A stretch of DNA of 64,000 bases from Methanolobus tindarius DSM 2278 (GTDB lineage Archaea; Halobacteriota; Methanosarcinia; Methanosarcinales; Methanosarcinaceae): NCBI RefSeq assembly GCF_000504205.1, contig NZ_AZAJ01000001.1:2764879-2828878 (forward strand), written 5' to 3'. The notes beneath the pieces are model-generated. The model had not been told where the DNA came from and did no database searches. It saw nothing but the letters and a program-made list of their open reading frames with translations. This document shows positions 39,178-48,556 of the stretch, piece by piece. Position numbers and translations under genes: made by a program. Within the stretch, counting starts at the first letter, position 1. Each line of letters starts with the position of its first letter.

Positions 39178-39918
39178 TTAAATCGTCTTTATCAGCGGGT
39201 CATGCTCTATAAATTCCACATCAATTCCAAGTCTTTCTGCAAGCAACGGGCAGAGATCCTGCATTCCTGGGTTTTCGGTGGCGTAGTGTGTTGCGTCCAC
39301 AAGCAGCATGTCACTATAAGAACGCATTATGTCATGCTTTAATTCAGATGACACATAGGCATCGGCACCAAAACTTCTTGCAGTTTCAATGTACTCAGAA
39401 CGGAAGCCACCTCCTCCAAATACCATTACTTTTTTTATCTCATCAATGTTTCCTGCAAACATTACATGGGTTCCAAGGCTTTTGGAAACATGGTTGACAA
39501 AAGTATCCACAGAACATGGAGCAATGCTGCCTATGCGGCCGATGGGGATTTCCTGTATATCAGAAAGTCCAAGCCTCTTTGCCAGTGCATCGTTGATTCC
39601 GCCTTTAGCCTTATCGTAATTTGTATGCATTGAGTACATTGAAATCCCGTTATCAAGTGCAATTTTCAGGCTGTCTGCCAGTTTTTTATTGATGCAGTTC
39701 ACTGCATGGAATATCAATGTGTGGTGTGTGACAAGTAAATCAGCCCCTATCATAGCTGCCCTGTTAAGTATATATTCTGTAGGATCAAGTGCGACAGCTA
39801 TCTTTTTAATGTCGTTCTGCATGTCAAGGTTCAGACCTATCCTGCCGACATCAAAGTCTTCCGCCAGTTCAGGAGGGGCGATATCCTCCAGTACACTGAT
39901 AACATCTTTTAGTTGCAT
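39178..39918 (-). CDS. Nif3-like dinuclear metal protein
   Basis: A 246-aa member of the NIF3/GTP cyclohydrolase type-2 family. The metal-binding motifs are 'GADLLVTHHTLIFHAVNCI' at ~58-77, 'MHTNYDKAKGGINDALA' at ~97-113, and late 'LLVDATHYATENPGM' with Glu/His ligands. The family folds into hexameric rings with two metals; its role in most organisms is uncertain. A 53-aa gene follows in the same operon. Confidence 0.88.
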   Translation of the reverse strand: MQLKDVISVLEDIAPPELAEDFDVGRIGLNLDMQNDIKKIAVALDPTEYILNRAAMIGADLLVTHHTLIFHAVNCINKKLADSLKIALDNGISMYSMHTNYDKAKGGINDALAKRLGLSDIQEIPIGRIGSIAPCSVDTFVNHVSKSLGTHVMFAGNIDEIKKVMVFGGGGFRSEYIETARSFGADAYVSSELKHDIMRSYSDMLLVDATHYATENPGMQDLCPLLAERLGIDVEFIEHDPLIKTI

Positions 39919-40066
39919 AGAAAAAGAATAAATTCAAACTGATTTTAAGCTGTCGGAAAAAGCTTTGCAAATTTTGCACAATACTATAAGTTCACTATTA
40001 TTTTTTGTATGTAAATACAATCGAAGCATTCAAATAGATGCACAGTATAATTATAAATAAATCTTA

Positions 40067-40102
40067 TATATAGACTAACTAGTGGTTATTCGAGGATAGT
40101 TC
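40067..40102 (+). promoter_or_regulatory. Promoter and ribosome site of the KaiC-like operon
   Basis: A TTATATAT box at ~40067-40074 is followed by the ribosome site GAGGATAG, with ATG at 40103. An AT-rich stretch (39990-40065) lies before it. ACTAACTAGT near 40075-40085 is a near-palindrome at the expected start site. Confidence 0.5.
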
Positions 40103-40846
40103 ATGAGGATAAAGACAGGCATAGAAGGTTTTGATGATCTGGTGCAGGGCGGTCTGCTCTCTGATCGTGTGTATCTGGTGAGTGGTCCACCAGGCAGTGG
40201 AAAAACAACTTTTTGCGTGCAATATCTGGCGCACGGTGCGGCTCTTGGCGAAACCGGACTTTATGTAACCTTACTTGAAAGTCCGCAGAACATTATCGAT
40301 GATATGTCCAACTACTCCATGAATGTGCTCACCCTTATCAAGATGAAAAAGCTGCTCTTTGCAGATCTTGGTCCGAGGATGGAATATGGTTTTATGGATG
40401 AGATGAGTGAGTACATAACTCCTGACTATGAAGTTTCAACATCAGCAGGCGAGCATGAGGCTCCTTCACCTGCAATGGTATTCAGGGAAATCGCAGCCTA
40501 TGTATCAGAGTATGATGTAAAGAGACTGGTCATAGATTCCGTTTCTGCAATCAGGTTCACCACAAGGGATCTCTCCTTGCAGGAAAAGGAAATGAGCCGT
40601 TTTATAAGGAATCTTAAGAAACTCGGCTGCACGACCATACTCATATCCGAGATGACCGATCCAAGTGCTTACTCTACTGAGCAGTTCGCTGCACATGGTG
40701 TAATATTCATGCACAATTTCCTTTATGATAAAACAATGACCCGTGCAATGCAAATTATCAAAATGCGTGGTACAAAGCATGATTGTAACATGCGTGCGGT
40801 TAATTTCGGTGATAAGGGTCTTGCTATAAGTGGCCTTCTTGAATGA
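40103..40846 (+). CDS. KaiC-like RecA-superfamily ATPase
   Basis: A 247-aa single-domain ATPase. Walker A is GPPGSGKTTF at ~28-37 and Walker B is 'VKRLVIDSVSAIRF' at ~139-152; the end 'MQIIKMRGTKHDCNMRAVNF' matches the KaiC/GvpD/FlaH-type C-terminus (x-K-M-R-x-T-x-H). One-domain KaiC proteins in archaea couple signalling to outputs such as archaella (FlaH) or gene control; which applies here is not clear. It leads an operon with a protein of unknown function and two surface proteins. Confidence 0.82.
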   Translation: MRIKTGIEGFDDLVQGGLLSDRVYLVSGPPGSGKTTFCVQYLAHGAALGETGLYVTLLESPQNIIDDMSNYSMNVLTLIKMKKLLFADLGPRMEYGFMDEMSEYITPDYEVSTSAGEHEAPSPAMVFREIAAYVSEYDVKRLVIDSVSAIRFTTRDLSLQEKEMSRFIRNLKKLGCTTILISEMTDPSAYSTEQFAAHGVIFMHNFLYDKTMTRAMQIIKMRGTKHDCNMRAVNFGDKGLAISGLLE

Positions 40847-40858
40847 TGGTGTATCCAA

Positions 40859-41362
40859 ATGGTAAGATTTTTCTCCAAAAAGGAAGAAAAAACCCAGCTT
40901 ACTGATGCTGAGGTTGCTGAACTTACAAAAAGTGCCTATGATCTGGGCTATGAAGTAGGTTACCACAAGCATTCAGAACTGGGATGGGTTAGTGAACGCT
41001 ATTCCATGCTGGAAGATCTTGCCAAAACAGCCGGATTTGCCACACTGGTAAAGGAACGTTACACCACGGGCAAATCAGAAGGCATCAAAGCCAAAGAAAG
41101 AGACATGCATGCAGGTCTCTCTAAAAAAGAGGCTGAAAAAGAGCGTCAAGATTCGAAAGTAGTATATGATATAAGTATATCTAGTAATACTAATGGTCGT
41201 ATTAATTCCGGGTATGGAAGTTCCGTGGTAACTGATAAATCTATTGCAGGAATGATACTACGACCTTCGCTTATGAATATGCCTGAGTCTACTTCAAGAA
41301 CCAAGGTCATTGACAGGCCTTCTCAGCTCAGGGGTTTTAAGCCCTTATATCCAAAAATATAG
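40859..41362 (+). CDS. Unknown charged protein in the KaiC operon
   Basis: A 167-aa soluble protein. The first ~95 residues are charged and helical ('LTDAEVAELTKSAYDLGYEVGYHKHSELGWV'), and the remaining ~70 are a Ser/Asn-rich flexible tail ending RGFKPLYPKI. No membrane or signal segment. It lies 12 nt after the KaiC-like gene and 28 nt before the first surface protein gene. I do not recognise it; a bridge or adaptor role would fit the layout but is a guess. Confidence 0.6.
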   Translation: MVRFFSKKEEKTQLTDAEVAELTKSAYDLGYEVGYHKHSELGWVSERYSMLEDLAKTAGFATLVKERYTTGKSEGIKAKERDMHAGLSKKEAEKERQDSKVVYDISISSNTNGRINSGYGSSVVTDKSIAGMILRPSLMNMPESTSRTKVIDRPSQLRGFKPLYPKI

Positions 41363-41390
41363 TACTAAAAACGATAGGTCCGGGATTTCT

Positions 41391-42992
41391 ATGATTCGTA
41401 AAATGTTTTTTTGTCTGATGTTTATTGCTCTATTAAGCTTACCTGCAATGGCATATACGCTTGATGACATTGAATGGAGCGATAGCGCTGCAAAGAGTGG
41501 CACTCTGAAATGGGGTGGAACTCTTACTCTGGACGATTACACAATAAAAGTTGAAGACTTTAATGAGGACAAATACGTAAGTATAGGCATATACCGTGAC
41601 GGTGTTCTTGAAAAGAAATCCCCTGCACGTGCCGGAGAAAGCTTTGAATACAGGGACGGCGAAAATGGTGATGACCTTCGTATTCTAGTTAAAACAGTCA
41701 CTCTTAATCTCGACGAATGGACAGGAAATATGGATGATCCAACTGCTGCAATCGAAGTTTATGATCGAGGTATTCCTGAGATGGGTATAGTTATTGACAC
41801 CGAATCTGATGAATATGATCCACGTACTGTAACATACCGTTCAATTATTGCAACTATTGATATAGACAATGAAGGCGACGCTGAAGCTGAGGATCTTACA
41901 GTAGAGATTGATACCGATGGTATGGAACTTATTGATGGTAAGACATCATATCACTTTACTTCAATAGCAGAAGATGAAGTGCTTGACCAGATAGAAATTG
42001 AACTTGAGATTCCTGAATATTGGGATGAAACTGATGTTGACATTACAGTAACTACAAAGTCAGAAGACATAAATGGTGAGATCCATGAAGATTCAGAAAC
42101 CGAGACAATTACTATTCTGCCTGTTGTAGAACTTGTCGTCACAAAAACTGTAACTGAAGAAATATATATCGATGAAACTGCTCATGTTTCCGTGAGTATA
42201 TGGAACAATGGAATATACTCCCTGAGCTCTGTGACACTAAACAATCCGCAGACAGGCGATCTCGAGGTTCAGGATAATGTTGAGACAGAAGTAAAACTGT
42301 CTTTAACTTCTAAAGAAACTGCAGGGAAAATACTGGAGTACACCTTAAAACCAACCAAGACAGGTACTTTTACTATCCCTGCTGCAACGGCTACTTTTAC
42401 TGATCCGAATGGAAAAACTCACACTTTTAAATCAGATACTTCCAAATTAAAAATTGACGGACCTGATATAGTAATTACTAAAACAGTAAGTCCTGAATCA
42501 GTAAGTTCCGGTGATGAGGTTACAGTTAAGGTAACAGTGAAAAACCAGGGTACAAAGGATGCCAGTGTAACCACAACAGAAACAATGCCTGAGAACGCAA
42601 CTTATGTAAGTGGCGATCTTAGTTTCCATGATGTTGCGACTCATGGAAAAAGCTACACTTATTCTTATATAGTAAGAGTTGAAGGAACAGAGGATATTAA
42701 AGTTCCTGAGACAACTGCAACATTCATTGATTTTGAAGAGTACAAAGGTGAAAGGGTTTCAAATATGCCTATTATAACAGTTGTTGACCCTTCAGAAGAA
42801 GTAACAACTGAAAGTTCGTCCTCGTCTTCATCATCAAGCTCATCAAGTGCTTCACAAAGTATTTCAGATGACAATACTGATGATTACATTTACGATGAAG
42901 AGGATGACAGGGTTGAACCGGGATTTGAAGCAAGCTTTATGATACTTGCAATGTTTGCAGTTTATTTCGTATCAAAACGCAAAGACAGGTAA
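41391..42992 (+). CDS. PGF-CTERM surface protein with CARDB/DUF11-like repeats
   Basis: A 533-aa secreted protein starting MIRKMFFCLMFIALLS; the frame's upstream ATG at 41310 overlaps the preceding gene and is not used. The signal peptide (~1-22) is followed by a domain 'LDDIEWSDSAAKSGTLKWGG', then several Ig-like CARDB/DUF11-type repeats ('VTVKVTVKNQGTKDASVTTTETMPENATYVSG'). A Ser-rich then acidic linker (about ten Ser) precedes the tail 'VEPGFEASFMILAMFAVYFV' plus SKRKDR, which fits the PGF-CTERM signal recognised by archaeosortase A. It is paralogous to the next gene. Confidence 0.82.
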   Translation: MIRKMFFCLMFIALLSLPAMAYTLDDIEWSDSAAKSGTLKWGGTLTLDDYTIKVEDFNEDKYVSIGIYRDGVLEKKSPARAGESFEYRDGENGDDLRILVKTVTLNLDEWTGNMDDPTAAIEVYDRGIPEMGIVIDTESDEYDPRTVTYRSIIATIDIDNEGDAEAEDLTVEIDTDGMELIDGKTSYHFTSIAEDEVLDQIEIELEIPEYWDETDVDITVTTKSEDINGEIHEDSETETITILPVVELVVTKTVTEEIYIDETAHVSVSIWNNGIYSLSSVTLNNPQTGDLEVQDNVETEVKLSLTSKETAGKILEYTLKPTKTGTFTIPAATATFTDPNGKTHTFKSDTSKLKIDGPDIVITKTVSPESVSSGDEVTVKVTVKNQGTKDASVTTTETMPENATYVSGDLSFHDVATHGKSYTYSYIVRVEGTEDIKVPETTATFIDFEEYKGERVSNMPIITVVDPSEEVTTESSSSSSSSSSSSASQSISDDNTDDYIYDEEDDRVEPGFEASFMILAMFAVYFVSKRKDR

Positions 42993-42999
42993 TGACTTT

Positions 43000-44289
43000 A
43001 TGAGACAGCAAATCTTCCTTTTCATAGGACTGACTGTGCTGTTATCACACCTCTGTATTGTTGCAAGTGCACAGTCGGATGATGTTGAATGGCTGGATGC
43101 GGAGGAGTACACTCTTTATTGGGGCGATGAGGTCAACCACAGCGGCTACCTTATAAAAGCTGAGGATTTCTCGCCTGCAAAACCTATTGATGTCGAAACT
43201 GATTATGTGATGCTTACCATCAACAGTGTCTATGGAGATTCATGGGGAGCAATTTTAAGTAATAATACAGTTGGTCTTACAAATAATAGTGTTTTTGACG
43301 ACAGATTAAATATCACTGCAATTGAAATAATTACAGGCAATGATATACCGGCACCGTACACTGTTTTAAGTGTTGCTGTCTCTAATTCAACCGGATCAAT
43401 TCCAAAAATAGTTAAAAAAATTGATGCAACATTTGAATTTGATGAGAAGTTCAGTGATGAAATATACATGGGAGAAAGAGCTTATTATATCCTTGATATC
43501 ACGCATATGGAGCCGGAACCGGTTGATTCAGTCACTATAAAAGCAGTGTTGCCCGATGGTCTTGTATTCGATCCCGATTCAGACGGTGTTTGGAATTACT
43601 CTTTTAACTCATATGGTACAAAGACGCTTCAATATTCTGTAAAAGCATTAAAACCGGGTACTTATGAGATTAACGGGACTTTAATAAATGCAGAGTTAAA
43701 CGAAAGAGTATATTCCAAAGAAATGAATTCTTCCACTCTTGTGGTCCACGGTCCTGACATAAAAGTTAGTAAGACGCTTGATGCATATAGTGTCAATTTG
43801 AATGAAAATGTAAATATGACTGTTGATGTGGTTAACGAAGGTGACAGGGCAGCTTATATAAGTCTTACAGACCAGCTTCCGGTCGGGGGAAAAATAATTT
43901 CTGGCGTAATGGGTGGAAGTCTTGTATTACATCCGGACAGTACATTTTCAGTAGAATATACGGTGCAAATGGATAAAGGGGGAGAAATTATCATTCCTTC
44001 AGCTGTTGTCAAATTTGTAGATTCAAATGAATATTCAGGGACATCATATTCTAAAAAAATCCTCCTTGAGGTTATTGATCCTGATGTCGTTGTGGCAACA
44101 AGTGCCGGTAGTGGGGATATTGAGGATGATGTAGATTACACTGAGGAAACGGTTGTAACTGATGAAAGTTCCAATCAGACTCAGGAATCTCTCGAGCCAG
44201 AGGAGGATCATGGTAAACTGCAATTCCTGTATGATATTCTGGACAAAATTACGGAATTTTTGAGCAATACCAAAGACAAAATACTATGA
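43000..44289 (+). CDS. Second COG1361-like surface protein, without C-terminal anchor
   Basis: A 429-aa protein starting MRQQIFLFIGLTVLLSHLC, with a signal peptide ending near residue 26 (VASAQS). The first domain repeats the neighbour's pattern ('VEWLDAEEYTLYWGDEVNHS', then 'YLIKAEDF'), followed by two DUF11/CARDB-like repeats. It has many N-x-S/T sequons. It ends in an acidic, helical tail (LQFLYDILDKITEFLSNTKDKIL) with no membrane helix or PGF motif, so it may be released or held by its anchored paralog. ATG lies 8 nt after the previous stop. Confidence 0.75.
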   Translation: MRQQIFLFIGLTVLLSHLCIVASAQSDDVEWLDAEEYTLYWGDEVNHSGYLIKAEDFSPAKPIDVETDYVMLTINSVYGDSWGAILSNNTVGLTNNSVFDDRLNITAIEIITGNDIPAPYTVLSVAVSNSTGSIPKIVKKIDATFEFDEKFSDEIYMGERAYYILDITHMEPEPVDSVTIKAVLPDGLVFDPDSDGVWNYSFNSYGTKTLQYSVKALKPGTYEINGTLINAELNERVYSKEMNSSTLVVHGPDIKVSKTLDAYSVNLNENVNMTVDVVNEGDRAAYISLTDQLPVGGKIISGVMGGSLVLHPDSTFSVEYTVQMDKGGEIIIPSAVVKFVDSNEYSGTSYSKKILLEVIDPDVVVATSAGSGDIEDDVDYTEETVVTDESSNQTQESLEPEEDHGKLQFLYDILDKITEFLSNTKDKIL

Positions 44290-44354
44290 TGTCATTTTCT
44301 GGCATGAGAATATTTCTATAAGTTACTCTATATTTGCTTAAGAGGGTAGTTTAC

Positions 44355-45362
44355 ATGACAAAATCCAGACAGCATGGGAACAAATCCACCCTTATCCTGA
44401 CACATGGGGATTCGGATGGAGTATGTTCCGGTGCTATTGCAAAAAGTGCTTATCCTGAAGGTGATGTTTATTTCACATCTCCTGTCGGTGTCTTAGATGA
44501 CCTGAACCTTGCAGACGGTTATGAGAACGTTGTAATTTGCGATATTGCTGTTGATGAAAGGCATTGCACTGAGTTGTTTAAAAAGCTTCATGAGGTTGCA
44601 TCAGTTTCTAATCTTACGTACATAGATCATCATCCTTTACCGGAAAAATGCATAAGTGCAGACTGGCTTCATCATGATCTTACTGTTTGTGCCTCGGAAC
44701 TTACATATAAGGTCCTTCAGAAAAGGCTTAGCAGGGATATGCGCAGGGTGGCAATTTACGGTGCTATCGGGGACTATTATGATAACAGTCCTTCTGTGAA
44801 AGAGTGGCTGCGTGATTGGGACAAAAGAAGCCTGTTTTTCCAGGCCGGCACACTTATTCAGGCACTCATCTATTCAGGAAGGAACTATGATTTTAAGAGG
44901 AAGCTGGTTCTGCCGTTGTCCCATGATAAGATACCTACAGCTATACCGGGTGTATTAAAGTATGCAAAAGAAGGTGCTGACCTTGAGGAACAGCTCCGCA
45001 TTCATGTGAAGCATGAAGTTAAAACTCTCCAGAACCTGGCTTATGTGGTTGACCCCAATGGTTATATGTCAAAATCTGCTATATATGCTGCTTCCTACGG
45101 ACAGCGGGATGTGGGAATATCTGCCGAATTCCGCCATAAGAGGAATGTTTATGATATGAGTCTGCGTTCAAGGAATTCTGAGTCCGTGGACTTGAACCGT
45201 TTGCTTCGCAGAATAGCACCCTCATTCGGAGGAAGTGGCGGTGGACACGCATCTGCTGCAGGTGCACGAATTCCTAAGGAATCATTTGATGCTTTCCTTC
45301 GCGAGTTCGATAAGGCTATAGGTGTGCAGAAGAGCAGAGCTGCAAATTATGATGAAATTTAA
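44355..45362 (+). CDS. DHH-family phosphoesterase
   Basis: A 335-aa DHH/DHHA1 phosphoesterase. The motifs are HGDSDGVCSG at ~18-27 (metal-binding His and Asp), 'NVVICDIAVDE', 'LTYIDHHPLP' (the DHH motif), and the late glycine motif GGSGGGHASAAGARIP of DHHA1. Members are RecJ-like nucleases, nano-RNases or cyclic dinucleotide hydrolases; this one is not further assignable. Start is ATG 44355 after AAGAGGG; a TTG at 44334 would precede the ribosome site. EngB follows 38 nt downstream. Confidence 0.85.
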   Translation: MTKSRQHGNKSTLILTHGDSDGVCSGAIAKSAYPEGDVYFTSPVGVLDDLNLADGYENVVICDIAVDERHCTELFKKLHEVASVSNLTYIDHHPLPEKCISADWLHHDLTVCASELTYKVLQKRLSRDMRRVAIYGAIGDYYDNSPSVKEWLRDWDKRSLFFQAGTLIQALIYSGRNYDFKRKLVLPLSHDKIPTAIPGVLKYAKEGADLEEQLRIHVKHEVKTLQNLAYVVDPNGYMSKSAIYAASYGQRDVGISAEFRHKRNVYDMSLRSRNSESVDLNRLLRRIAPSFGGSGGGHASAAGARIPKESFDAFLREFDKAIGVQKSRAANYDEI

Positions 45363-45400
45363 AAACGGTTGTGTAAACGGCAGTATTAACGGCGGTATAA

Positions 45401-46027
45401 ATGGCAAAGAAGACTGATGAAATAGAGGGCATAAATTTCGAGATTATTTTTTCAGGAAGATCCAATGTCGGTAAGTCTTCTATTATGAGGGAGCTTACAG
45501 GAAAGAATGTAAAAGTAGGCAAGCGTCCAGGTGTGACACTGAAACCCACTCATGTTAGATATTCTGATTTGCTTCTGACTGACCTGCCTGGGTTTGGTTT
45601 TATGAGCGGTGTTAAGGACCGCAAACAGGATATTGTGAAAGACCAGATAGTGCGTTATATCGAGAAAAATGCTGAAAGGATTAATGTTGCTGTACTTGTC
45701 ATTGATGGCGCTTCATTTTTAGAAATAGTAAAACGCTGGGAAGAGCGTAACGAGCTTCCAATTGACATCGAGATGTTTGAACTTTTCCGGGAACTGGGTT
45801 TTGATATAATCCTGGCTGTAAATAAGGTTGACAAGATTAAAAGCAACGAGTTAGATGCGACACTGGACCAGATATGCGATAAACTCAACATGCTGCCTCC
45901 ATGGAAACAATGGCTTGACACCGTTGCTCCGATAAGTGCAAAAAAAGGTGACATTAAAACTTTGAAATCACTTCTCAGGCAGAGGTTGCATTCTGAAAAG
46001 AGGGATGACCTGTTCAAGTATTTCTGA
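45401..46027 (+). CDS. engB: GTP-binding protein EngB (YihA family)
   Basis: A 208-aa GTPase of the TrmE-Era-EngA-EngB group, involved in ribosome assembly in bacteria. G1 is GRSNVGKSS, G3 is DLPGFGF, G4 is NKVD, and G5 'TVAPISAKKGD'. The segment 'VGKRPGVTLKPTHVRY' is the effector-loop region. It follows the DHH gene with weakly repetitive spacer sequence (AAACGGTTG / TAAACGGCAG / TTAACGGCGG). Confidence 0.92.
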   Translation: MAKKTDEIEGINFEIIFSGRSNVGKSSIMRELTGKNVKVGKRPGVTLKPTHVRYSDLLLTDLPGFGFMSGVKDRKQDIVKDQIVRYIEKNAERINVAVLVIDGASFLEIVKRWEERNELPIDIEMFELFRELGFDIILAVNKVDKIKSNELDATLDQICDKLNMLPPWKQWLDTVAPISAKKGDIKTLKSLLRQRLHSEKRDDLFKYF

Positions 46028-46128
46028 ACATAAAACAAAATAAGTATCTTCCGAAGGCTTCGATAATCATAAAGCTATCATATCTGAGATAAATCATTTT
46101 CAAAAAGTATTCAGGAACTATTCTTTAT

Positions 46129-46752
46129 TCATCTGACCCTGAAAGTGGCACCGATATCATTAGCTATCTTTTCACATTTATCGATGTCAATTCCTTCCTG
46201 ACTAACAACGGTCATGCGGGTTTTGATTCCTGCTTTTACCGCTTCTTTTGCAAAATCAAGAACTGCCCTGTATGACCCTTCATATTCCGGCTTGCAAATT
46301 TTGTTGTATATGTCTTCGGACTCTGCGTTTAGGCTAACTGAAACAGCACCAAGGCCAGCTTCTTTTAACTCCGCTATAATATTCCTGCCGGGATTCATGA
46401 GTGCCGCATGGCCATTTGTGTCAAGCCTGACATGCATTCCTTTTTTGTTTAGCCATTCTGTTATATGGAGAACAGTATCAAAACGACAGGTTGGTTCGCC
46501 AAAACCTGTGAAGACAATTTCTTTGTAATTGCTAAGGTCATGTTTTTCAAGGTCTGATATTATTTCCTGTTCAGTTGGTTCCCTGGACAGGCGGAGATTG
46601 TAACCATAAACTCCGTCACACCCTTCTCTGATGCAGAATGTGCATTTTGCACTGCACTGGTTGGTTATGTTAAGATAGAGGTTTCCAAATGCTTCATAGC
46701 TGATGGTGCCTTCAAACAGAGGAATTGCGTTCTCTTTGTTTTCATCTTTCAA
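46129..46752 (-). CDS. TatD-linked-type radical SAM protein
   Basis: A 207-aa radical SAM enzyme. The iron-sulfur motif is CSAKCTFC at ~33-40, followed by 'EIVFTGFGEPTCRFD' (the GGEP-like SAM site) and 'VRLDTNGHAALMNPGRN'. The length, the unusual CxxxCxFC with surrounding 'NLYLNITNQCSAKC', and the sequence 'FRVR' at the end fit the family described as TatD-linked radical SAM; no TatD gene is adjacent here. The reaction is not known. Its start abuts the stop of the GGCT-like gene. Confidence 0.8.
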   Translation of the reverse strand: MKDENKENAIPLFEGTISYEAFGNLYLNITNQCSAKCTFCIREGCDGVYGYNLRLSREPTEQEIISDLEKHDLSNYKEIVFTGFGEPTCRFDTVLHITEWLNKKGMHVRLDTNGHAALMNPGRNIIAELKEAGLGAVSVSLNAESEDIYNKICKPEYEGSYRAVLDFAKEAVKAGIKTRMTVVSQEGIDIDKCEKIANDIGATFRVR

Positions 46753-47127
46753 CTAGTAACCTCCACTATTTTTTCCAGACCAGTTTCCATCTGTGATTAT
46801 TTTGTAGTTGACAGGCGGGATTTTCTTCAGGAAATACATGAGAGCCGAGAGCCCGTTTTCAAGCATGACACTTTCTCTGAAGTACCAGTCACCTTCATAG
46901 AGATCCAGCTCTTCCAGTTTCTGTTCACTTATCTCGTAAATTTCTCCTTTAATAGGTGATACTGGCATTTGTGATATATCTTCGGGTTTGAGAACTCCCG
47001 GGAATGCTCCAAAGTCAAGCATCACGTAACTTTCAGTTGTCTGTGTTGTACACAAAAAACGTGAGCTATCAAGAAGAGCATGATTAGGGTCACCTTTTTT
47101 GAGAGTACCGTAAACAAAGATATTCAT
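46753..47127 (-). CDS. Gamma-glutamylcyclotransferase/AIG2-like protein
   Basis: A 124-aa protein with the GGCT fold. The signature is 'FVYGTLKKGDPNHALL' at ~4-19 (YGxL and the following Gly loop) and 'LEELDLYEGDWYFRESV' with the catalytic-type Glu at ~78. Family members cyclise gamma-glutamyl amines or peptides. No partner pathway is obvious; the gene starts on the stop codon of the reductase gene (1-nt overlap), which argues for co-expression. Confidence 0.82.
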   Translation of the reverse strand: MNIFVYGTLKKGDPNHALLDSSRFLCTTQTTESYVMLDFGAFPGVLKPEDISQMPVSPIKGEIYEISEQKLEELDLYEGDWYFRESVMLENGLSALMYFLKKIPPVNYKIITDGNWSGKNSGGY

Positions 47128-48317
47128 TAACTGAGTCCCACATTCAGTTTCATTAATGTCTTCTGGACAGGGTCAGGCAATTGACCGCACTGTATGGCTT
47201 TCATCTGTTCAGGTGTTATCATTTTAATGGCTGTGGTCATAAGCCTGTCAGAGAGCATGAGTTTGTCCATAAGTTTGCGTACATAGACTGCGGTTTTTAT
47301 TTCAAGTCCCATCTGCTGTCTCCATCTTGTGTCATATTCCTGAAGCCTGCATTTGCCATTGAGGAATTCTGCGGCAGTCTCACCTGCAAGTTTTCCACCG
47401 ACCATTGCAGTGGATATTCCTCCTCCGTTGGTTGCGATAATATGACCTGCGGCATCGCCAGCTATCAGTGTGTTGTGTGATGCAGTTACTTTCGGTGCTC
47501 CGCCTACGGGAACCAGTCCTGCAACAACTGAAGTTATGGATGCACCTTCAAGTTTTTTGCTTGCTATTGGGTGCTTGTACATGAAGCGTTCAAGATAATC
47601 CCTTGCACAGAGGTGTTCTTCAAAAAGAGCTTCCCTGATTCCTACACCTATGTTTGCGGTATCTCCTCCCTGTGAGATTATCCATGCATATCCGCCAGGA
47701 ACGAAATCCTTGCCGAAATACATCTCAACGGCTTCTTTGTCAATGTCAACTCCACTGAGCTCATACTCAAAAGCAGTTCCTGTTCCCATGGGGTCAGGGT
47801 TACGGATCATGTTGGAAGCTTTTCCAACTATGGAATTTGGTCCGTCTGCACCGATTATGACTTTGCCTTCTACTTCAAATTCACCGAAAGCACCGTCCAT
47901 GAAGAGTCTGGTTTCGTCCACTTCGGTTACATTTGTCCCAACAAGTAGTTCGGCTCCTGCTTTTGCAGCCTCTTTTGCAAGGTGTTTGTCAAAACGTCTC
48001 CTGTCAATTGCATCAGCGTCAACATCAAAACCTTTTGACAGGCCGTTTGGTGCTATGAAACGCTGGTATGAAGCAGTTGCATGTATGCAGTTTGATGGTA
48101 TTTCTTCTAAGGTTACCGGGAGTTCTGCATTTGGAACCAGTTCCTGCAGAATGGGATAATGCGGAAGAAAACCTCCGCACTGCAGAGGAACTCCTATATC
48201 TTTTTTCTTTTCAATAAGGAGAACTGACATGTCGTTTTCTGCAGCGTACATTGCTGCGGTGGAACCGGCCGGACCAGCTCCGACCACGATTATATCATAT
48301 GAATCTTCAGGTGTCAT
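47127..48317 (-). CDS. Geranylgeranyl reductase family protein
   Basis: A 396-aa flavoprotein. The FAD-binding beta-alpha-beta is 'IIVVGAGPAGSTAAMYAAEND' at ~8-28, a Cys block CGGFLPHYP (~48) follows, and the late 'LIAGDAAGHIIATNGGGISTAMVGGKLAGE' is the second FAD block. In archaea these enzymes saturate the isoprenoid chains of membrane lipids or the side chains of quinone-like carriers; the exact substrate is not clear. It is first in a three-gene operon with the GGCT-like and radical SAM genes. Confidence 0.85.
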   Translation of the reverse strand: MTPEDSYDIIVVGAGPAGSTAAMYAAENDMSVLLIEKKKDIGVPLQCGGFLPHYPILQELVPNAELPVTLEEIPSNCIHATASYQRFIAPNGLSKGFDVDADAIDRRRFDKHLAKEAAKAGAELLVGTNVTEVDETRLFMDGAFGEFEVEGKVIIGADGPNSIVGKASNMIRNPDPMGTGTAFEYELSGVDIDKEAVEMYFGKDFVPGGYAWIISQGGDTANIGVGIREALFEEHLCARDYLERFMYKHPIASKKLEGASITSVVAGLVPVGGAPKVTASHNTLIAGDAAGHIIATNGGGISTAMVGGKLAGETAAEFLNGKCRLQEYDTRWRQQMGLEIKTAVYVRKLMDKLMLSDRLMTTAIKMITPEQMKAIQCGQLPDPVQKTLMKLNVGLS

Positions 48318-48440
48318 GGTTGTTTAAAGGATTTGTGGATTGTTTTTTGCAGTTTACACAGGTCTGTGGACCAAAAAGTGTATTTTATCCGTAACTTCTT
48401 TTATCCTTGACTCAATATGCTTATCAAAAACCACATTCTA

Positions 48441-48454
48441 TTAGATATATCTAA
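48441..48454. promoter_or_regulatory. Palindrome between divergent genes
   Basis: TTAGATATATCTAA is a perfect 14-bp palindrome in the spacer between the reductase and the gene at 48557. A related half-site, TTAGATAAT, lies at ~48469-48477 just upstream of a TATA-like TTATTTATC. It may be an operator serving one or both genes. Confidence 0.4.
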
Positions 48455-48556
48455 CTATTACTGGTAATTAGATAATTATTTATCAATATGTAAGAAAGCA
48501 TAGAGTCATCTTTTATTTAGTATAAGTTAAATCAGGTTTCTTGAATGGTGAAAGAT

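Noticed and set aside
41310-41390. Upstream ATG of the PGF-CTERM protein frame
   Set aside because: It overlaps the previous gene in another frame and would bury the signal peptide; ATG 41391 gives a normal signal sequence.
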